Origin: JAQIBY01 sp051747965
GTDB taxonomy: Bacteria; Bacteroidota; Bacteroidia; Bacteroidales; ML635J-15
Reading direction: 5' to 3'
Assembly (NCBI GenBank): GCA_051747965.1
Contig: JBNJGS010000042.1
Coordinates: 1-24,691, forward strand
Length of the DNA: 24,691 nt
Part shown: one piece after another, positions 8,249-16,155 of the stretch
Numbering within the stretch: the stretch's first letter is position 1
Layout of the letters: each line of letters starts with the position of its first letter
Notes under the pieces: generated by a model
The model's input: only the letters and a program-made list of their open reading frames with translations
The model's database searches: none
What the model was told of the DNA's origin: nothing
Translations under genes and position numbers: made by a program

Positions 8249-8272
8249 ACTCTCTTTATTAATAACCTGTAG

Positions 8273-8306
8273 AAAGCCCCATGCAGTTCTCTGTCTGGGG
8301 TTTTTC
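8273..8306 (+). terminator. Intrinsic terminator between the two DUF2807 genes
   Basis: A hairpin AAAGCCCCA (8273-8281) with TGGGGTTTT (8296-8304) and a T run lies about 25 nt after the first DUF2807 stop. A 14-nt loop separates the arms. It suggests the two paralogs are transcribed separately. Confidence 0.75.
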
Positions 8307-8473
8307 ATTTTCCGTGCTTATTTATCATAAAATGCTTCAGCCTTCTACATCAAAGTCATCCTCCCCCATCAGTATCCGGCAATTTTAACATATTATTACA
8401 TTTTTTACCGGTTTTTTGATGTAACAAATGCATGGTTCTTGCGTCACACAGCTTGAAACAAAACAAAATTATT

Positions 8474-9316
8474 ATGAAACCAAAGCTTATTATTGTTATT
8501 TTCAGTCTGCTTACATGGCTGGGAGTAAGTTGTGATTATCACATGAACAGAATTCAGGGTCAGGGGGAGCCGGTGATAAAACACTACAATCCGGACAGTT
8601 TTGAAACCATTGTTTCTGATCACATTATTGATGTGGAATATGCATGCTCGGACACATTTGCTGTAAAACTTGAGGCACAGCCCAACCTGATGGAATTCAT
8701 TGAAATATATGTAAATCAGGAGCGCTTGCATGTTGATGTAAAAGACGGCATCAACCTGCATCCTACTTCAAAGCTGAAAGTGTATGTTGACATGCCTGAT
8801 ATACGCAGTCTGCAGATAAATGGCACGGGAAGCATCATCAACACCCATCCCTTTGACAGCATTGACGAATTGGACATCATGATTAAGGGCACAGGCAATG
8901 CCACTTGTCAATGGCTGACGGCAGAAAAGCTTACTCTCACCACAAGCGGAACCGGAGACATAAGTACCGGGGGAAACACAAGCCACTTATTTGCGGAAAT
9001 TGATGGAACGGGAGATATCACCTACAGCGGAAGTTCAGAAGAAGCCATAGTAAATTGTGATGGAACGGGCAATTGTTTCTTCTATGGGAGCAGTGATTAT
9101 CTGAAACTCATCATCAATGGCACAGGTGATTTCTACGGACGTGATTTTTCAAGCCGTAATGCTGATGTGTACGTGGATGGTACGGGGGATGCAGAAGTTT
9201 TTGCCACGGAAAGTCTTATGGCCACGATTAAAGGAAGCGGTAATGTCTTTTGCTATGGAAACCCGCAATGGGAGGTAGAAAACAATGGTTCCGGAGATTT
9301 CATTCTTCAACCATAA
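8474..9316 (+). CDS. DUF2807 (GIN-domain) beta-helix lipoprotein, copy 2
   Basis: 280 residues from the ATG at 8474, chosen because it starts a clean lipoprotein signal (MKPKLIIVIF...GVSC, lipid cysteine at 20). The in-frame ATG at 8432 would add 14 residues that spoil it. The body repeats the plan of the gene upstream: IIDVEYA, LEAQPNLMEF, then nine turns NGTGS, KGTGN, SGTGD, DGTGD, DGTGN, NGTGD, DGTGD, KGSGN, NGSGD, ending in NNGSGDFI as its neighbour does. The two are clear tandem paralogs in register but well diverged, and this copy uses GTG where the first mostly uses GSG. The residue after the lipid cysteine is Asp, then YHMN. The 225 bp before it hold the upstream terminator and no convincing promoter. 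Function unknown; a surface scaffold or binding role is inferred. Confidence 0.9.
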   Translation: MKPKLIIVIFSLLTWLGVSCDYHMNRIQGQGEPVIKHYNPDSFETIVSDHIIDVEYACSDTFAVKLEAQPNLMEFIEIYVNQERLHVDVKDGINLHPTSKLKVYVDMPDIRSLQINGTGSIINTHPFDSIDELDIMIKGTGNATCQWLTAEKLTLTTSGTGDISTGGNTSHLFAEIDGTGDITYSGSSEEAIVNCDGTGNCFFYGSSDYLKLIINGTGDFYGRDFSSRNADVYVDGTGDAEVFATESLMATIKGSGNVFCYGNPQWEVENNGSGDFILQP

Positions 9317-9388
9317 TGTGGGGAAGTCCGGTAAACTCACCTTCAAGCGACATTATGCAGGCTAAGTTGTGCCAGGCGTTGCAAATCA

Positions 9389-9426
9389 AAAAAAAAGCCG
9401 CTCTTTCCAGAACGGCTTTTTTTTTA
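9389..9426. terminator. Bidirectional terminator shared by copy 2 and rpsA
   Basis: The stem AAAAGCCG/CGGCTTTT with a 12-nt loop is flanked by a run of A on the left and of T on the right. It lies between the convergent DUF2807 gene (ends 9316) and rpsA (ends 9447) and can stop transcription from both sides. Confidence 0.88.
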
Positions 9427-9446
9427 TTTTATCACCGGATAAATCT

Positions 9447-11840
9447 TTATTTATCCTCTTTACCTGAATCATCTTTATCTTCGGCCTTGGGCTCATCAGC
9501 TTTATCCGTGTCTTTGGCTTCTTTTTTCTCATCAGCTTCAGACGTTTCTTTTTTGGTTGTGGATTTTTTTGCTTTGGCAGCCGTTGATTTTTTAGCAGTT
9601 TTCTTTTCTGCCTTTTCCTCAGCTTTCTCTTCTTTTTCTTCAGCCTTTTTCTCTGTAGCTGCAGATTTTTTAGATTCGGACTTTTTCTCTTCTTTGGCCT
9701 CCTCTTTTTTGTCTTCAGCTTTTTCGGCTTTGGATTCAGACTTTTTTGCTGTTGTCTTTGCTTCAGCCTTCTCTTCTTTAGGTTCTTCTTTGGCTGTAGC
9801 TTCTTCCTTCTTTGCTTCTTTGGCGTCAAGCTTTGCTTTGGCTTCTTTTACTTTTTCAGCTTTTGAAGCTTTTTCGCTTTCCTCCATTTGCTCTTTGAGA
9901 GCAGCAAGTCCGGATACATCACCAAGCGTGGTTTTCTCGACCTTCTCATTCATTTTACTTACTTTACTCTGGGTGGCTTTGCCGGCTTTTTTCTTAGCCT
10001 TACGTTCACCATCCTTTTGAGCTCTGCTTTCATCTTCATGGATACGTGAATGAGATACGAAGATTTTTTTGGCATCTTTATTAAACTCAATCACTTTGAA
10101 ATTGAGTCTTTCATCAGCTTTGGCCTGTGATCCATCTTCTTTCACAAGATGTTTAGGTGTAGCAAAACCTTCAACACCATAAGGCAGGGAAATTACAGCA
10201 CCTTTATTGGTAAGTTCTGTAATTGTACCTTCGTGAATGCTGCCCGGGGTGAAAATGGTTTCAAACACTTCCCATGGATTTTCTTCAAGTTGTTTGTGAC
10301 CAAGGCTCAGGCGACGGTTTTCTTTATCGACCTCGAGTACAACAACTTCCATTTCTTCACCAATGTTGGTAAATTCGGCAGGATGTTTGATTTTCTTGGT
10401 CCATGACAGGTCGCTGATGTGAATCAGGCCGTCAACGCCTTCTTCAAGCTCAACAAATACACCAAAGTTGGTAAAGTTACGTACTTTGGCTTTGTGCCTT
10501 GAATTGACAGGATATTTTTCTTCGATATCTTCCCATGGATCGGGATAGAGTTGTTTGATACCGAGAGACATTTTCCGTTCATCGCGGTCGAGAGTCAGGA
10601 TAACAGCTTCTACCTCGTCGCCAACTTTCATAAATTCCTGAGCTGAACGCAGGTGCTGTGACCATGACATTTCAGACACATGGATGAGACCTTCTACGCC
10701 GGGAGCGATTTCAACAAATGCGCCGTAATCAGCCATAACAACAACTTTACCTTTCACTTTATCACCCACTTTGAGGTTTTCATCAAGTGAATCCCATGGA
10801 TGTGGAGTAAGCTGTTTCAGGCCAAGGGCAATACGTTTTTTGTCATCATCGAAATCAAGGATTACCACCTGGATTTTTTCATCAAGAGAGACAATCTCTT
10901 CGGGATGCTGTACGCGGCCCCATGAGAGGTCTGTAATGTGAATAAGTCCGTCAACACCACCAAGGTCAACAAACACACCATATGAGGTAATGTTTTTAAC
11001 TGTACCTTCAAGTACCTGACCTTTTTCGAGTTTGGCAATAATTTCTTTCTTCTGTGCTTCGAGCTCAGCCTCAATGAGTGCTTTGTGTGAAACCACAACA
11101 TTTTTGTATTCCTGGTTGATTTTAACCACTTTGAACTCCATGGTTTTACCAACATACTGGTCGTAGTCACGGATAGGTTTCACATCAATTTGTGAACCGG
11201 GCAGGAAGGCTTCAATACCGAACACATCGACAATCATACCACCTTTTGTGCGGCATTTGATGTATCCTTTGATGATTTCATCATTGGCATAAGATGAATT
11301 TACACGTTCCCAACTGCGCAGTGAGCGGGCTTTTTTGTGAGAAAGCAACAACTGACCGGTAGGGTCTTCAAGGGTTTCAACCATGACTTCCACTTTGTCA
11401 CCTGGTTTCAGGTCTTCATTGTAGCGAAACTCACTTGCTGATACCACTGCTTCAGATTTGTAGCCAATGTTCACAACCACTTCTCGTTTGCCAACAGAAA
11501 CAACAGTACCGTCAATTACCTCATTTTCTGTGATGGTTGAGAGGGTGTCGTCATAAACTTTTTCCAGCTCATCAATTTTTTCATCAGAATAGACATCATC
11601 AGTTTTGCTTGTGTCTGTCCAGTCAAAATCATCTGAGGGTGTGGCCCAATCGGTGGGACTGGCTTTGGGTTGCTCCGGAGTAAAATCTTTTGGAACTTCC
11701 GTTTCCTTCAGATCTTCGGGAGTAATTTTTTCCGGCTTGGGTTCCGGAGTGGCCTGATTGGCCGTGTTTTCTTGCTGTTTTTCAGCATTTTGATCCTTGG
11801 CCTCAGCCTTTGGAGCGTTTTGTTTTTGTTCTTCAGTCAT
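9447..11840 (-). CDS. rpsA: 30S ribosomal protein S1 with long charged tail
   Basis: 797 residues. S1 binds mRNA on the small ribosomal subunit and helps initiation. Six S1 (OB-fold) domains are visible at about 105-168, 188-253, 273-342, 358-428, 446-515 and 532-597, with repeated signatures such as YGVFVDLGGVDGLIHITDLSW, ending in VEKTTLGDVSGLAALKE (634-650). That block is a typical C-terminal end for Bacteroidota S1. Here it is followed by about 145 further residues (roughly 655-797) of almost only K, E, A, S, T and D, and the N-terminus (1-100) is also acidic and disordered. Usual length is 550-650. The opposite strand of the tail shows a long Ser/Phe-rich open frame that is only its shadow. 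It has a strong promoter and a shared terminator. Confidence 0.97.
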   Translation of the reverse strand: MTEEQKQNAPKAEAKDQNAEKQQENTANQATPEPKPEKITPEDLKETEVPKDFTPEQPKASPTDWATPSDDFDWTDTSKTDDVYSDEKIDELEKVYDDTLSTITENEVIDGTVVSVGKREVVVNIGYKSEAVVSASEFRYNEDLKPGDKVEVMVETLEDPTGQLLLSHKKARSLRSWERVNSSYANDEIIKGYIKCRTKGGMIVDVFGIEAFLPGSQIDVKPIRDYDQYVGKTMEFKVVKINQEYKNVVVSHKALIEAELEAQKKEIIAKLEKGQVLEGTVKNITSYGVFVDLGGVDGLIHITDLSWGRVQHPEEIVSLDEKIQVVILDFDDDKKRIALGLKQLTPHPWDSLDENLKVGDKVKGKVVVMADYGAFVEIAPGVEGLIHVSEMSWSQHLRSAQEFMKVGDEVEAVILTLDRDERKMSLGIKQLYPDPWEDIEEKYPVNSRHKAKVRNFTNFGVFVELEEGVDGLIHISDLSWTKKIKHPAEFTNIGEEMEVVVLEVDKENRRLSLGHKQLEENPWEVFETIFTPGSIHEGTITELTNKGAVISLPYGVEGFATPKHLVKEDGSQAKADERLNFKVIEFNKDAKKIFVSHSRIHEDESRAQKDGERKAKKKAGKATQSKVSKMNEKVEKTTLGDVSGLAALKEQMEESEKASKAEKVKEAKAKLDAKEAKKEEATAKEEPKEEKAEAKTTAKKSESKAEKAEDKKEEAKEEKKSESKKSAATEKKAEEKEEKAEEKAEKKTAKKSTAAKAKKSTTKKETSEADEKKEAKDTDKADEPKAEDKDDSGKEDK

Positions 11841-11897
11841 GTAATTAATTTCTTTAAAATTACTGAGTTAGACATTATGTATCAATTCACTGAGCCG

Positions 11898-11928
11898 CAA
11901 AAGTAGGCTTTTTTCACTAATTAACAAG
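11898..11928 (-). promoter_or_regulatory. Promoter of rpsA
   Basis: On the minus strand CTTG (11928-11925), 19 nt, then TACTTTTG (11905-11898), a full match to TAnnTTTG followed by CGGC. The leader would be about 50 nt. This is one of the clearest promoters in the window, as expected for a ribosomal protein gene. Confidence 0.82.
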
Positions 11929-12228
11929 GGGATAGAGAAAAAAATATGCCTCCAAAATGCTTTTCCTGATACTGAAACCTTTGGCATCCTGTAATATCAG
12001 ACAAAAAACAGTTTTGATAACATATTTCAAGCAGACAATAATCCTGTACATACAGTTTTCCATCAATATCGCAGGCATTATATTTCAGGAACTACTCCAT
12101 CATGACATAATTTATCTGAGCGCTGCTTCTGTTTTTTGTGACCAGGAAAAATATATTTCTGCAATTATCATGAAGAAAAGCCTTTACCTTTTAAAAGGAA
12201 ATTTGGGAAGAACAAACATGGCTGATAA

Positions 12229-12259
12229 TTTCATAAAATAAATATAATCAGTAAATTTG
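12229..12259 (+). promoter_or_regulatory. Promoter of recJ
   Basis: TTTC (12229-12232), 19 nt, then TAAATTTG (12252-12259), a full match to the -7 box. It overlaps the TTG at 12257, so that upstream start is excluded in favour of the ATG at 12287, leaving a leader of about 20 nt. Confidence 0.6.
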
Positions 12260-12286
12260 TATCTTCTCGCAAAAAGATGGGTCAAT

Positions 12287-14026
12287 ATGGAAAGAAAGTG
12301 GATACTGAAAGCGAATGTCACCGGGGACGAAGTCAGCAAGCTGGCAACATCTCTCAACCTGGATTTTCATCTGGCGAGCTTACTGATTCAAAGGAACATC
12401 AGAAATTTTGAACAGGCAAAGGCTTTTTTCCGACCCAGTCTGGATGATTTGCATGACCCATTCCTGATGGAAGACATGGATAAAGCCATAGCACGCCTGA
12501 ACAAAGCCATTGGCAATAAAGAGAAAATTCTTGTATATGGTGATTATGATGTTGACGGAACCACTTCAGTATCTCTTGTTTATAATTATCTGAGCAACCT
12601 GAATAAAGAAATTGATTATTATGTACCCGACCGCTATAACGAAGGTTATGGAATATCATTTGAAGGTCTGAAATATGCTGTGGATAATGAAGTTGATCTG
12701 ATCATTGCTCTTGATTGCGGCATCAAAGCCATTGACAAAGCGAAGTTTGCATCAGAGCATGGTGTGGATCTGATTATATGTGATCATCATACCCCCGGGG
12801 ATGAGATTCCTGAAGCAGTTGCAGTACTGGACCCCAAGCGCAGCGATTGTAATTATCCCTACAAACATCTGTCAGGTTGTGGTGTTGGATTCAAATTGCT
12901 ACAGGCCTTTGCTGACAGCAACAATATGCCTGAAAGGGACTTATACCAATTGCTTGATCTTGTTGTGGTAAGTATTGGCTCCGACATTGTTCCCATTACC
13001 GGAGAAAATCGCATACTGGCATACTATGGATTGAAAGTTCTCAACCACAGTCCGCAAGTTGGTCTGAAAAAAATCATTGAACTCGGTGGACTCAATGACA
13101 AGGAAATTGTCATCAGCGACATTGTTTTTAAACTTGGCCCCAGGATAAATGCTGCTGGCAGGATGGAATCCGGCAAAACTGCAGTGGAGCTTTTGGTATC
13201 AAAGGATGAAAAACTTGCTGAAGAAATTGGAAATCAGATCAATGTCATCAATGATGAACGGAAAACCAAGGATCATGAAATCACAGATCAGGCCCTGGAA
13301 CAAATTGCAGAAAACATTGAAGGCCGGGAGAAAAAAACCACAGTGGTGCATGCCAAAGACTGGCACAAAGGTGTCATTGGCATTGTTGCCAGCCGCCTGA
13401 TTGAGCATCATTTCAGACCAACAGTGGTTTTGACAGAATCCAATGGATATCTCAGCGGCTCGGCAAGATCAGTACCGGGATTCAATTTATATGAAGCCAT
13501 TGAAAGCTGCAGCCACCTGCTTGAGGATTTTGGAGGACATATGTACGCTGCCGGGATGACTCTGAAGCCTGAAAACATAGAAGATTTTAAGCAATGTTTT
13601 GAATCTTTTGTTGAGAAAAATATTACCCCACAACAGTTGATTCCAAGCATAGACGCAGACCTGGAAATAGAAGTCAAACACATTACTCCCCGCTTTTTCC
13701 GCATTCTTAAACAATTCGCCCCTTTTGGCCCGGACAATATGAAACCGGTTTTTATTTCCCGGCATGTATATGACAATGGCAGTGCCCGGCAGGTAGGAAA
13801 AAACAAGGAGCATCTTAAACTCAAGGTCATTCAGCACCTGGGCGATAATCTCTCAATAGATGCCATAGGCTTCGGCTTCGGAAAGTATTATGATGACATC
13901 AAAGATTTCAAACCTTTTGATATCTGTTATACAATTGAAGAAAATGTTTTCATGAACAGAAAAAGCCTTCAAATGATGATAAGAGATATCAGACCTGCTT
14001 CGGATATCAATCCCGAAAACAAATAA
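12287..14026 (+). CDS. recJ: Single-stranded-DNA-specific exonuclease RecJ
   Basis: 579 residues from the ATG at 12287, the usual RecJ length. RecJ degrades 5'-tailed single-stranded DNA during recombination and mismatch or base-excision repair. The DHH phosphoesterase motifs are intact: GDYDVDG at 85-91, DCG at 143-145, DHH at 166-168 and SGCGVGFK at 196-203. Further on, GPRINAAGRM, KGVIGIVASR and GGHMYAAGMT mark the rest of the core and the DHHA1 domain, and a C-terminal OB-type domain follows. All metal-binding aspartates and histidines that can be recognised are present, so the enzyme should be active. It is divergent from rpsA and is followed 187 bp later by a universal stress protein gene. 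No terminator is obvious. Confidence 0.96.
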   Translation: MERKWILKANVTGDEVSKLATSLNLDFHLASLLIQRNIRNFEQAKAFFRPSLDDLHDPFLMEDMDKAIARLNKAIGNKEKILVYGDYDVDGTTSVSLVYNYLSNLNKEIDYYVPDRYNEGYGISFEGLKYAVDNEVDLIIALDCGIKAIDKAKFASEHGVDLIICDHHTPGDEIPEAVAVLDPKRSDCNYPYKHLSGCGVGFKLLQAFADSNNMPERDLYQLLDLVVVSIGSDIVPITGENRILAYYGLKVLNHSPQVGLKKIIELGGLNDKEIVISDIVFKLGPRINAAGRMESGKTAVELLVSKDEKLAEEIGNQINVINDERKTKDHEITDQALEQIAENIEGREKKTTVVHAKDWHKGVIGIVASRLIEHHFRPTVVLTESNGYLSGSARSVPGFNLYEAIESCSHLLEDFGGHMYAAGMTLKPENIEDFKQCFESFVEKNITPQQLIPSIDADLEIEVKHITPRFFRILKQFAPFGPDNMKPVFISRHVYDNGSARQVGKNKEHLKLKVIQHLGDNLSIDAIGFGFGKYYDDIKDFKPFDICYTIEENVFMNRKSLQMMIRDIRPASDINPENK

Positions 14027-14162
14027 GCAAAAGGGTGAAATTATACATATGAACATCCTGACTACATACATTTGCATCATTTACCATATCACCTGAATGT
14101 AGGCCTGGAATATTTCTGATAATGTAGGTGTATTTTATCAAATTATTCATTTCTACAGGCAA

Positions 14163-14180
14163 CCTTTTGACCCCAAAAGG
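14163..14180. promoter_or_regulatory. Inverted repeat upstream of the stress protein gene
   Basis: CCTTTTG and CAAAAGG face each other across a 4-nt spacer, ACCC, about 35 bp before the universal stress protein start. It resembles the CTTTTG/CAAAAG palindrome at 2012-2026. It could be an operator or a small leader hairpin; no -7 box is convincing next to it. Confidence 0.35.
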
Positions 14181-14213
14181 CGTTTATACATATATAAATA
14201 AATATTTTCAGAT

Positions 14214-15014
14214 ATGGAGAAAAGTATAATTGTACCTTTTGATTTTTCCGCCCCTGCTGACAGGGCATTGGAAAAAGCTTACGAGATAGCTGTCAAAATT
14301 GACAAGCCCATCATTGTGATTCATGTTGTTAAGCGTGATTCCGAGATAGATGAAAAACAGAAAGAACTGGATAAAGTAGTGGAAGATTTTTCAAAAGATC
14401 ATCCCGATGTCAGGTTTGAAGCCATCATCAGAAAGGGATCTCTTTTCAAAACCATCTATAATACTGCACAGGAATTCAATGCATACCTTGCTGTCATGGG
14501 CACACACGGCAAGAAAACATTCAAGAAAGCCATGAAGGTTGTCAGTAAATTCGTAAAAATTGCGTTTTTACTCGTGCAGGACCCCAGCGACAAACCCCTG
14601 TTTAATAAAGTACTTGTCCCGCTTGATTCCAATCAAAAAACCAGGGCAAACCTGAACTGGGTAAAAAGCCTGAGCCGCCATTTTGACCTCAAAGTCATTC
14701 TACTGTATCCGGTGTTCAAATCCGACGTTAAAAACGGACTTGTAAAAAGAAACCTGAAATTTGCAGAAAAAGTACTGGACAGGGAACTGATTGATTATGA
14801 AGTTGTGAGATCAAACATCGACAATAATTATGCAGATGAAATATTTAAGCATGCCAGACAGCTTGATGTTGATACACTTACCTTAATGTCAACAAGCTAT
14901 AAAGAATACATTAAGAAAATCAAGGATGAACATAGTCTTGAAGAATATAAAAAAATACCGATTTTATGTGTAAATCCGAGAATTGATCTGGAAAAATTTG
15001 GTGGCATTGCATAG
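14214..15014 (+). CDS. Tandem universal stress protein (UspA family)
   Basis: 266 residues, two Usp domains in tandem. Domain 1 (about 1-125) starts KSIIVPFDFSAPADRALEKA, has the strand IIVIHVV and ends with VMGTHGKKTFKKAM. The glycine-poor loop departs from the usual G-2x-G-9x-G(S/T) ATP-binding motif, so nucleotide binding is uncertain. Domain 2 (about 128-255) starts FNKVLVPLDSNQKTRANL and ends in ILCVNP; it has lost the glycine motif altogether (LMSTSYKEYIKK). Usp proteins act in the cytosol in stress survival; the target here is unknown. Its stop lies 5 bp from that of the convergent gene at 15020. The upstream region holds an inverted repeat. Confidence 0.88.
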   Translation: MEKSIIVPFDFSAPADRALEKAYEIAVKIDKPIIVIHVVKRDSEIDEKQKELDKVVEDFSKDHPDVRFEAIIRKGSLFKTIYNTAQEFNAYLAVMGTHGKKTFKKAMKVVSKFVKIAFLLVQDPSDKPLFNKVLVPLDSNQKTRANLNWVKSLSRHFDLKVILLYPVFKSDVKNGLVKRNLKFAEKVLDRELIDYEVVRSNIDNNYADEIFKHARQLDVDTLTLMSTSYKEYIKKIKDEHSLEEYKKIPILCVNPRIDLEKFGGIA

Positions 15015-15019
15015 TTGCG

Positions 15020-15481
15020 TTAATCCTCTTGCCAATCAAAACCAATTCTCTTGCGCCTGAGCTCTCCGGAGTTCAGGCGTTTTATTATTGCCTCCCCTGC
15101 CCTTTCAATATCATCTGCCAGGCTACCGGCATGCAGAACCAGTTTGCCCTCTTTTTCAGTTAAATGCCCACTCATATCACGGGAGGTAAGTTTCAAACGA
15201 GCTGAAGGAACAAGCATGTGTGTAAGCGAAGAACGGAACTCATTATACAACCTGTCTCCTCGGTTCATGCTGCTGTATTTACCGGGAAACAAATGATACA
15301 GGGCATTGCGGAAACGCTTTTTCGATTGCTGCCTGGCTTTCAGCGGCTTATCATCCAAAAAAGCACCCAGCACCTCTATAGACTGACCCATCATTACAAA
15401 TGCAGCCCGCTCATGATCGTGTTTTAACAGTGCCCTGATTTCAGCAACCATAACTTCCCGGATGAATTTTTCTGCCTCCAT
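15020..15481 (-). CDS. Conserved small protein of unknown function, HEPN-like
   Basis: 153 residues, not firmly recognised. It is charged, mostly helical in appearance and lacks a signal peptide or membrane segment. A central helix pair carries ERAAFVMMGQSIEVLGAFLDD (24-44, last residues hydrophobic/acidic) and LYNEFRSSLTHMLVP (78-92). The latter holds R83-x4-H88, the R-x4..6-H spacing of HEPN RNases, and the surrounding pattern (helix, R-S-S-L-T-H, then an aliphatic turn) resembles HEPN-type families. A HEPN-like fold is therefore suggested, but a structural, non-catalytic role is equally possible. It is convergent with the stress protein gene and has no partner toxin, antitoxin or nucleotidyltransferase next to it. 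A weak -7 box CATCTTTG lies at 15514-15507 on the minus strand. Confidence 0.7.
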   Translation of the reverse strand: MEAEKFIREVMVAEIRALLKHDHERAAFVMMGQSIEVLGAFLDDKPLKARQQSKKRFRNALYHLFPGKYSSMNRGDRLYNEFRSSLTHMLVPSARLKLTSRDMSGHLTEKEGKLVLHAGSLADDIERAGEAIIKRLNSGELRRKRIGFDWQED

Positions 15482-15678
15482 AAATATATACCACGCTAAT
15501 CCGCTCCAAAGATGCAGATATTTTTTGAATGCTTCACAACTCTCTCCCCGAAAAATGCCGGCGAATAAGTCATACAGGTAAACGGTGGTTGCATTCCAGG
15601 TACAGCATTGGCTTATCCCTGCCCGATCAATATTTATGAAGGTTGCAAATTAATTAACAAAGCACAGTTGATATTTCT

Positions 15679-15711
15679 TTTGGAGAATTGTCATTTCTCT
15701 TATTATCTTTA
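15679..15711 (+). promoter_or_regulatory. Promoter of the FtsB/DivIC-like gene
   Basis: TTTG (15679-15682), 21 nt, then TATCTTTA (15704-15711), one mismatch to the -7 box. Transcription would begin only a few bases before the ATG at 15720, giving a nearly leaderless mRNA. Confidence 0.65.
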
Positions 15712-15719
15712 CATCAGCA

Positions 15720-16031
15720 ATGGAACACCTGCAACGCATATGGACATTCATTAAACCGGTGGTAAGGAACAAATACATCCTTAGCCTGCTGGTATTTATT
15801 TTGTGGGTAGGTATCTTCGACAGTTACAATCTCGTTAACCGGATACAGGATGTCAATAAATTACGGGAACTGCAGGAGGAAAGAGATTTTTTTCAGGAAG
15901 AAATCCGGAAATACCGAAAACAGATGCAACAACTGGACTCCAGCACTGCAATGCTGGAAAAATTTGCACGCGAACAGCATCTCATGAAAGCACCCAACGA
16001 AGATGTTTTTATCATTATGGATAAAGACTAA
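15720..16031 (+). CDS. FtsB/DivIC-family septum formation protein
   Basis: 103 residues, the usual size for FtsB/DivIC. These bitopic proteins join FtsL and FtsQ/DivIB in the divisome and signal septal wall synthesis. A short cytoplasmic N-terminus is followed by one membrane helix (about 19-36), a coiled coil (about 42-74, VNKLRELQEERDFFQEE onward) and the family-typical end LEKFAREQHLMKAPNEDVFII (79-99), which corresponds to the conserved LE-x-xAR-E-x-x-MxxPGE-x-x-xxI block. It lies 124 bp before a FemAB-family transferase, so this segment is cell-wall related. FtsB and DivIC cannot be told apart by sequence alone here. Confidence 0.88.
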   Translation: MEHLQRIWTFIKPVVRNKYILSLLVFILWVGIFDSYNLVNRIQDVNKLRELQEERDFFQEEIRKYRKQMQQLDSSTAMLEKFAREQHLMKAPNEDVFIIMDKD

Positions 16032-16108
16032 GCTTGCATTACACCGCTAATCACCTGCAAATTGCGGACTTACATTTTCCAAAACTGACAAAACTCACCC
16101 TTAATTGC

Positions 16109-16139
16109 TTTGCATTGTACTGGTATTTTCACAGTTTTG
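16109..16139 (+). promoter_or_regulatory. Promoter of the FemAB-family gene
   Basis: TTTG (16109-16112), 19 nt, then CAGTTTTG (16132-16139), seven of eight positions of the pattern. It lies within the extension that a TTG start at 16105 would give, so the ATG at 16156 is preferred, with a leader of about 12 nt. Confidence 0.58.
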
Positions 16140-16155
16140 CGCAAAATTTCAAAAC

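Larger units (their letters stand above)
11841..12286. other. Intergenic region between divergent rpsA and recJ
   Basis: This 446-bp AT-rich gap holds the rpsA promoter (11898-11928) and the recJ -7 box (12252-12259). It also holds a 12-bp perfect palindrome CCTTTTAAAAGG at 12187-12198 with no known role. A 94-codon open frame from 11957 has no recognisable domain or start signal and is not called. No RNA gene or repeat was recognised. Confidence 0.6.

Noticed and set aside
9250..10020. 256-codon Ser/Phe/Ala-rich open frame on the plus strand
   Set aside because: It is the antisense shadow of the K/E/A-rich tail of ribosomal protein S1; low complexity, no start signal, and it crosses the shared terminator.
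11957..12241. 94-codon open frame in the rpsA-recJ gap
   Set aside because: Starts without a promoter or ribosome site, has no domain or signal peptide with a sensible cleavage site, and AT-rich sequence gives such frames by chance.
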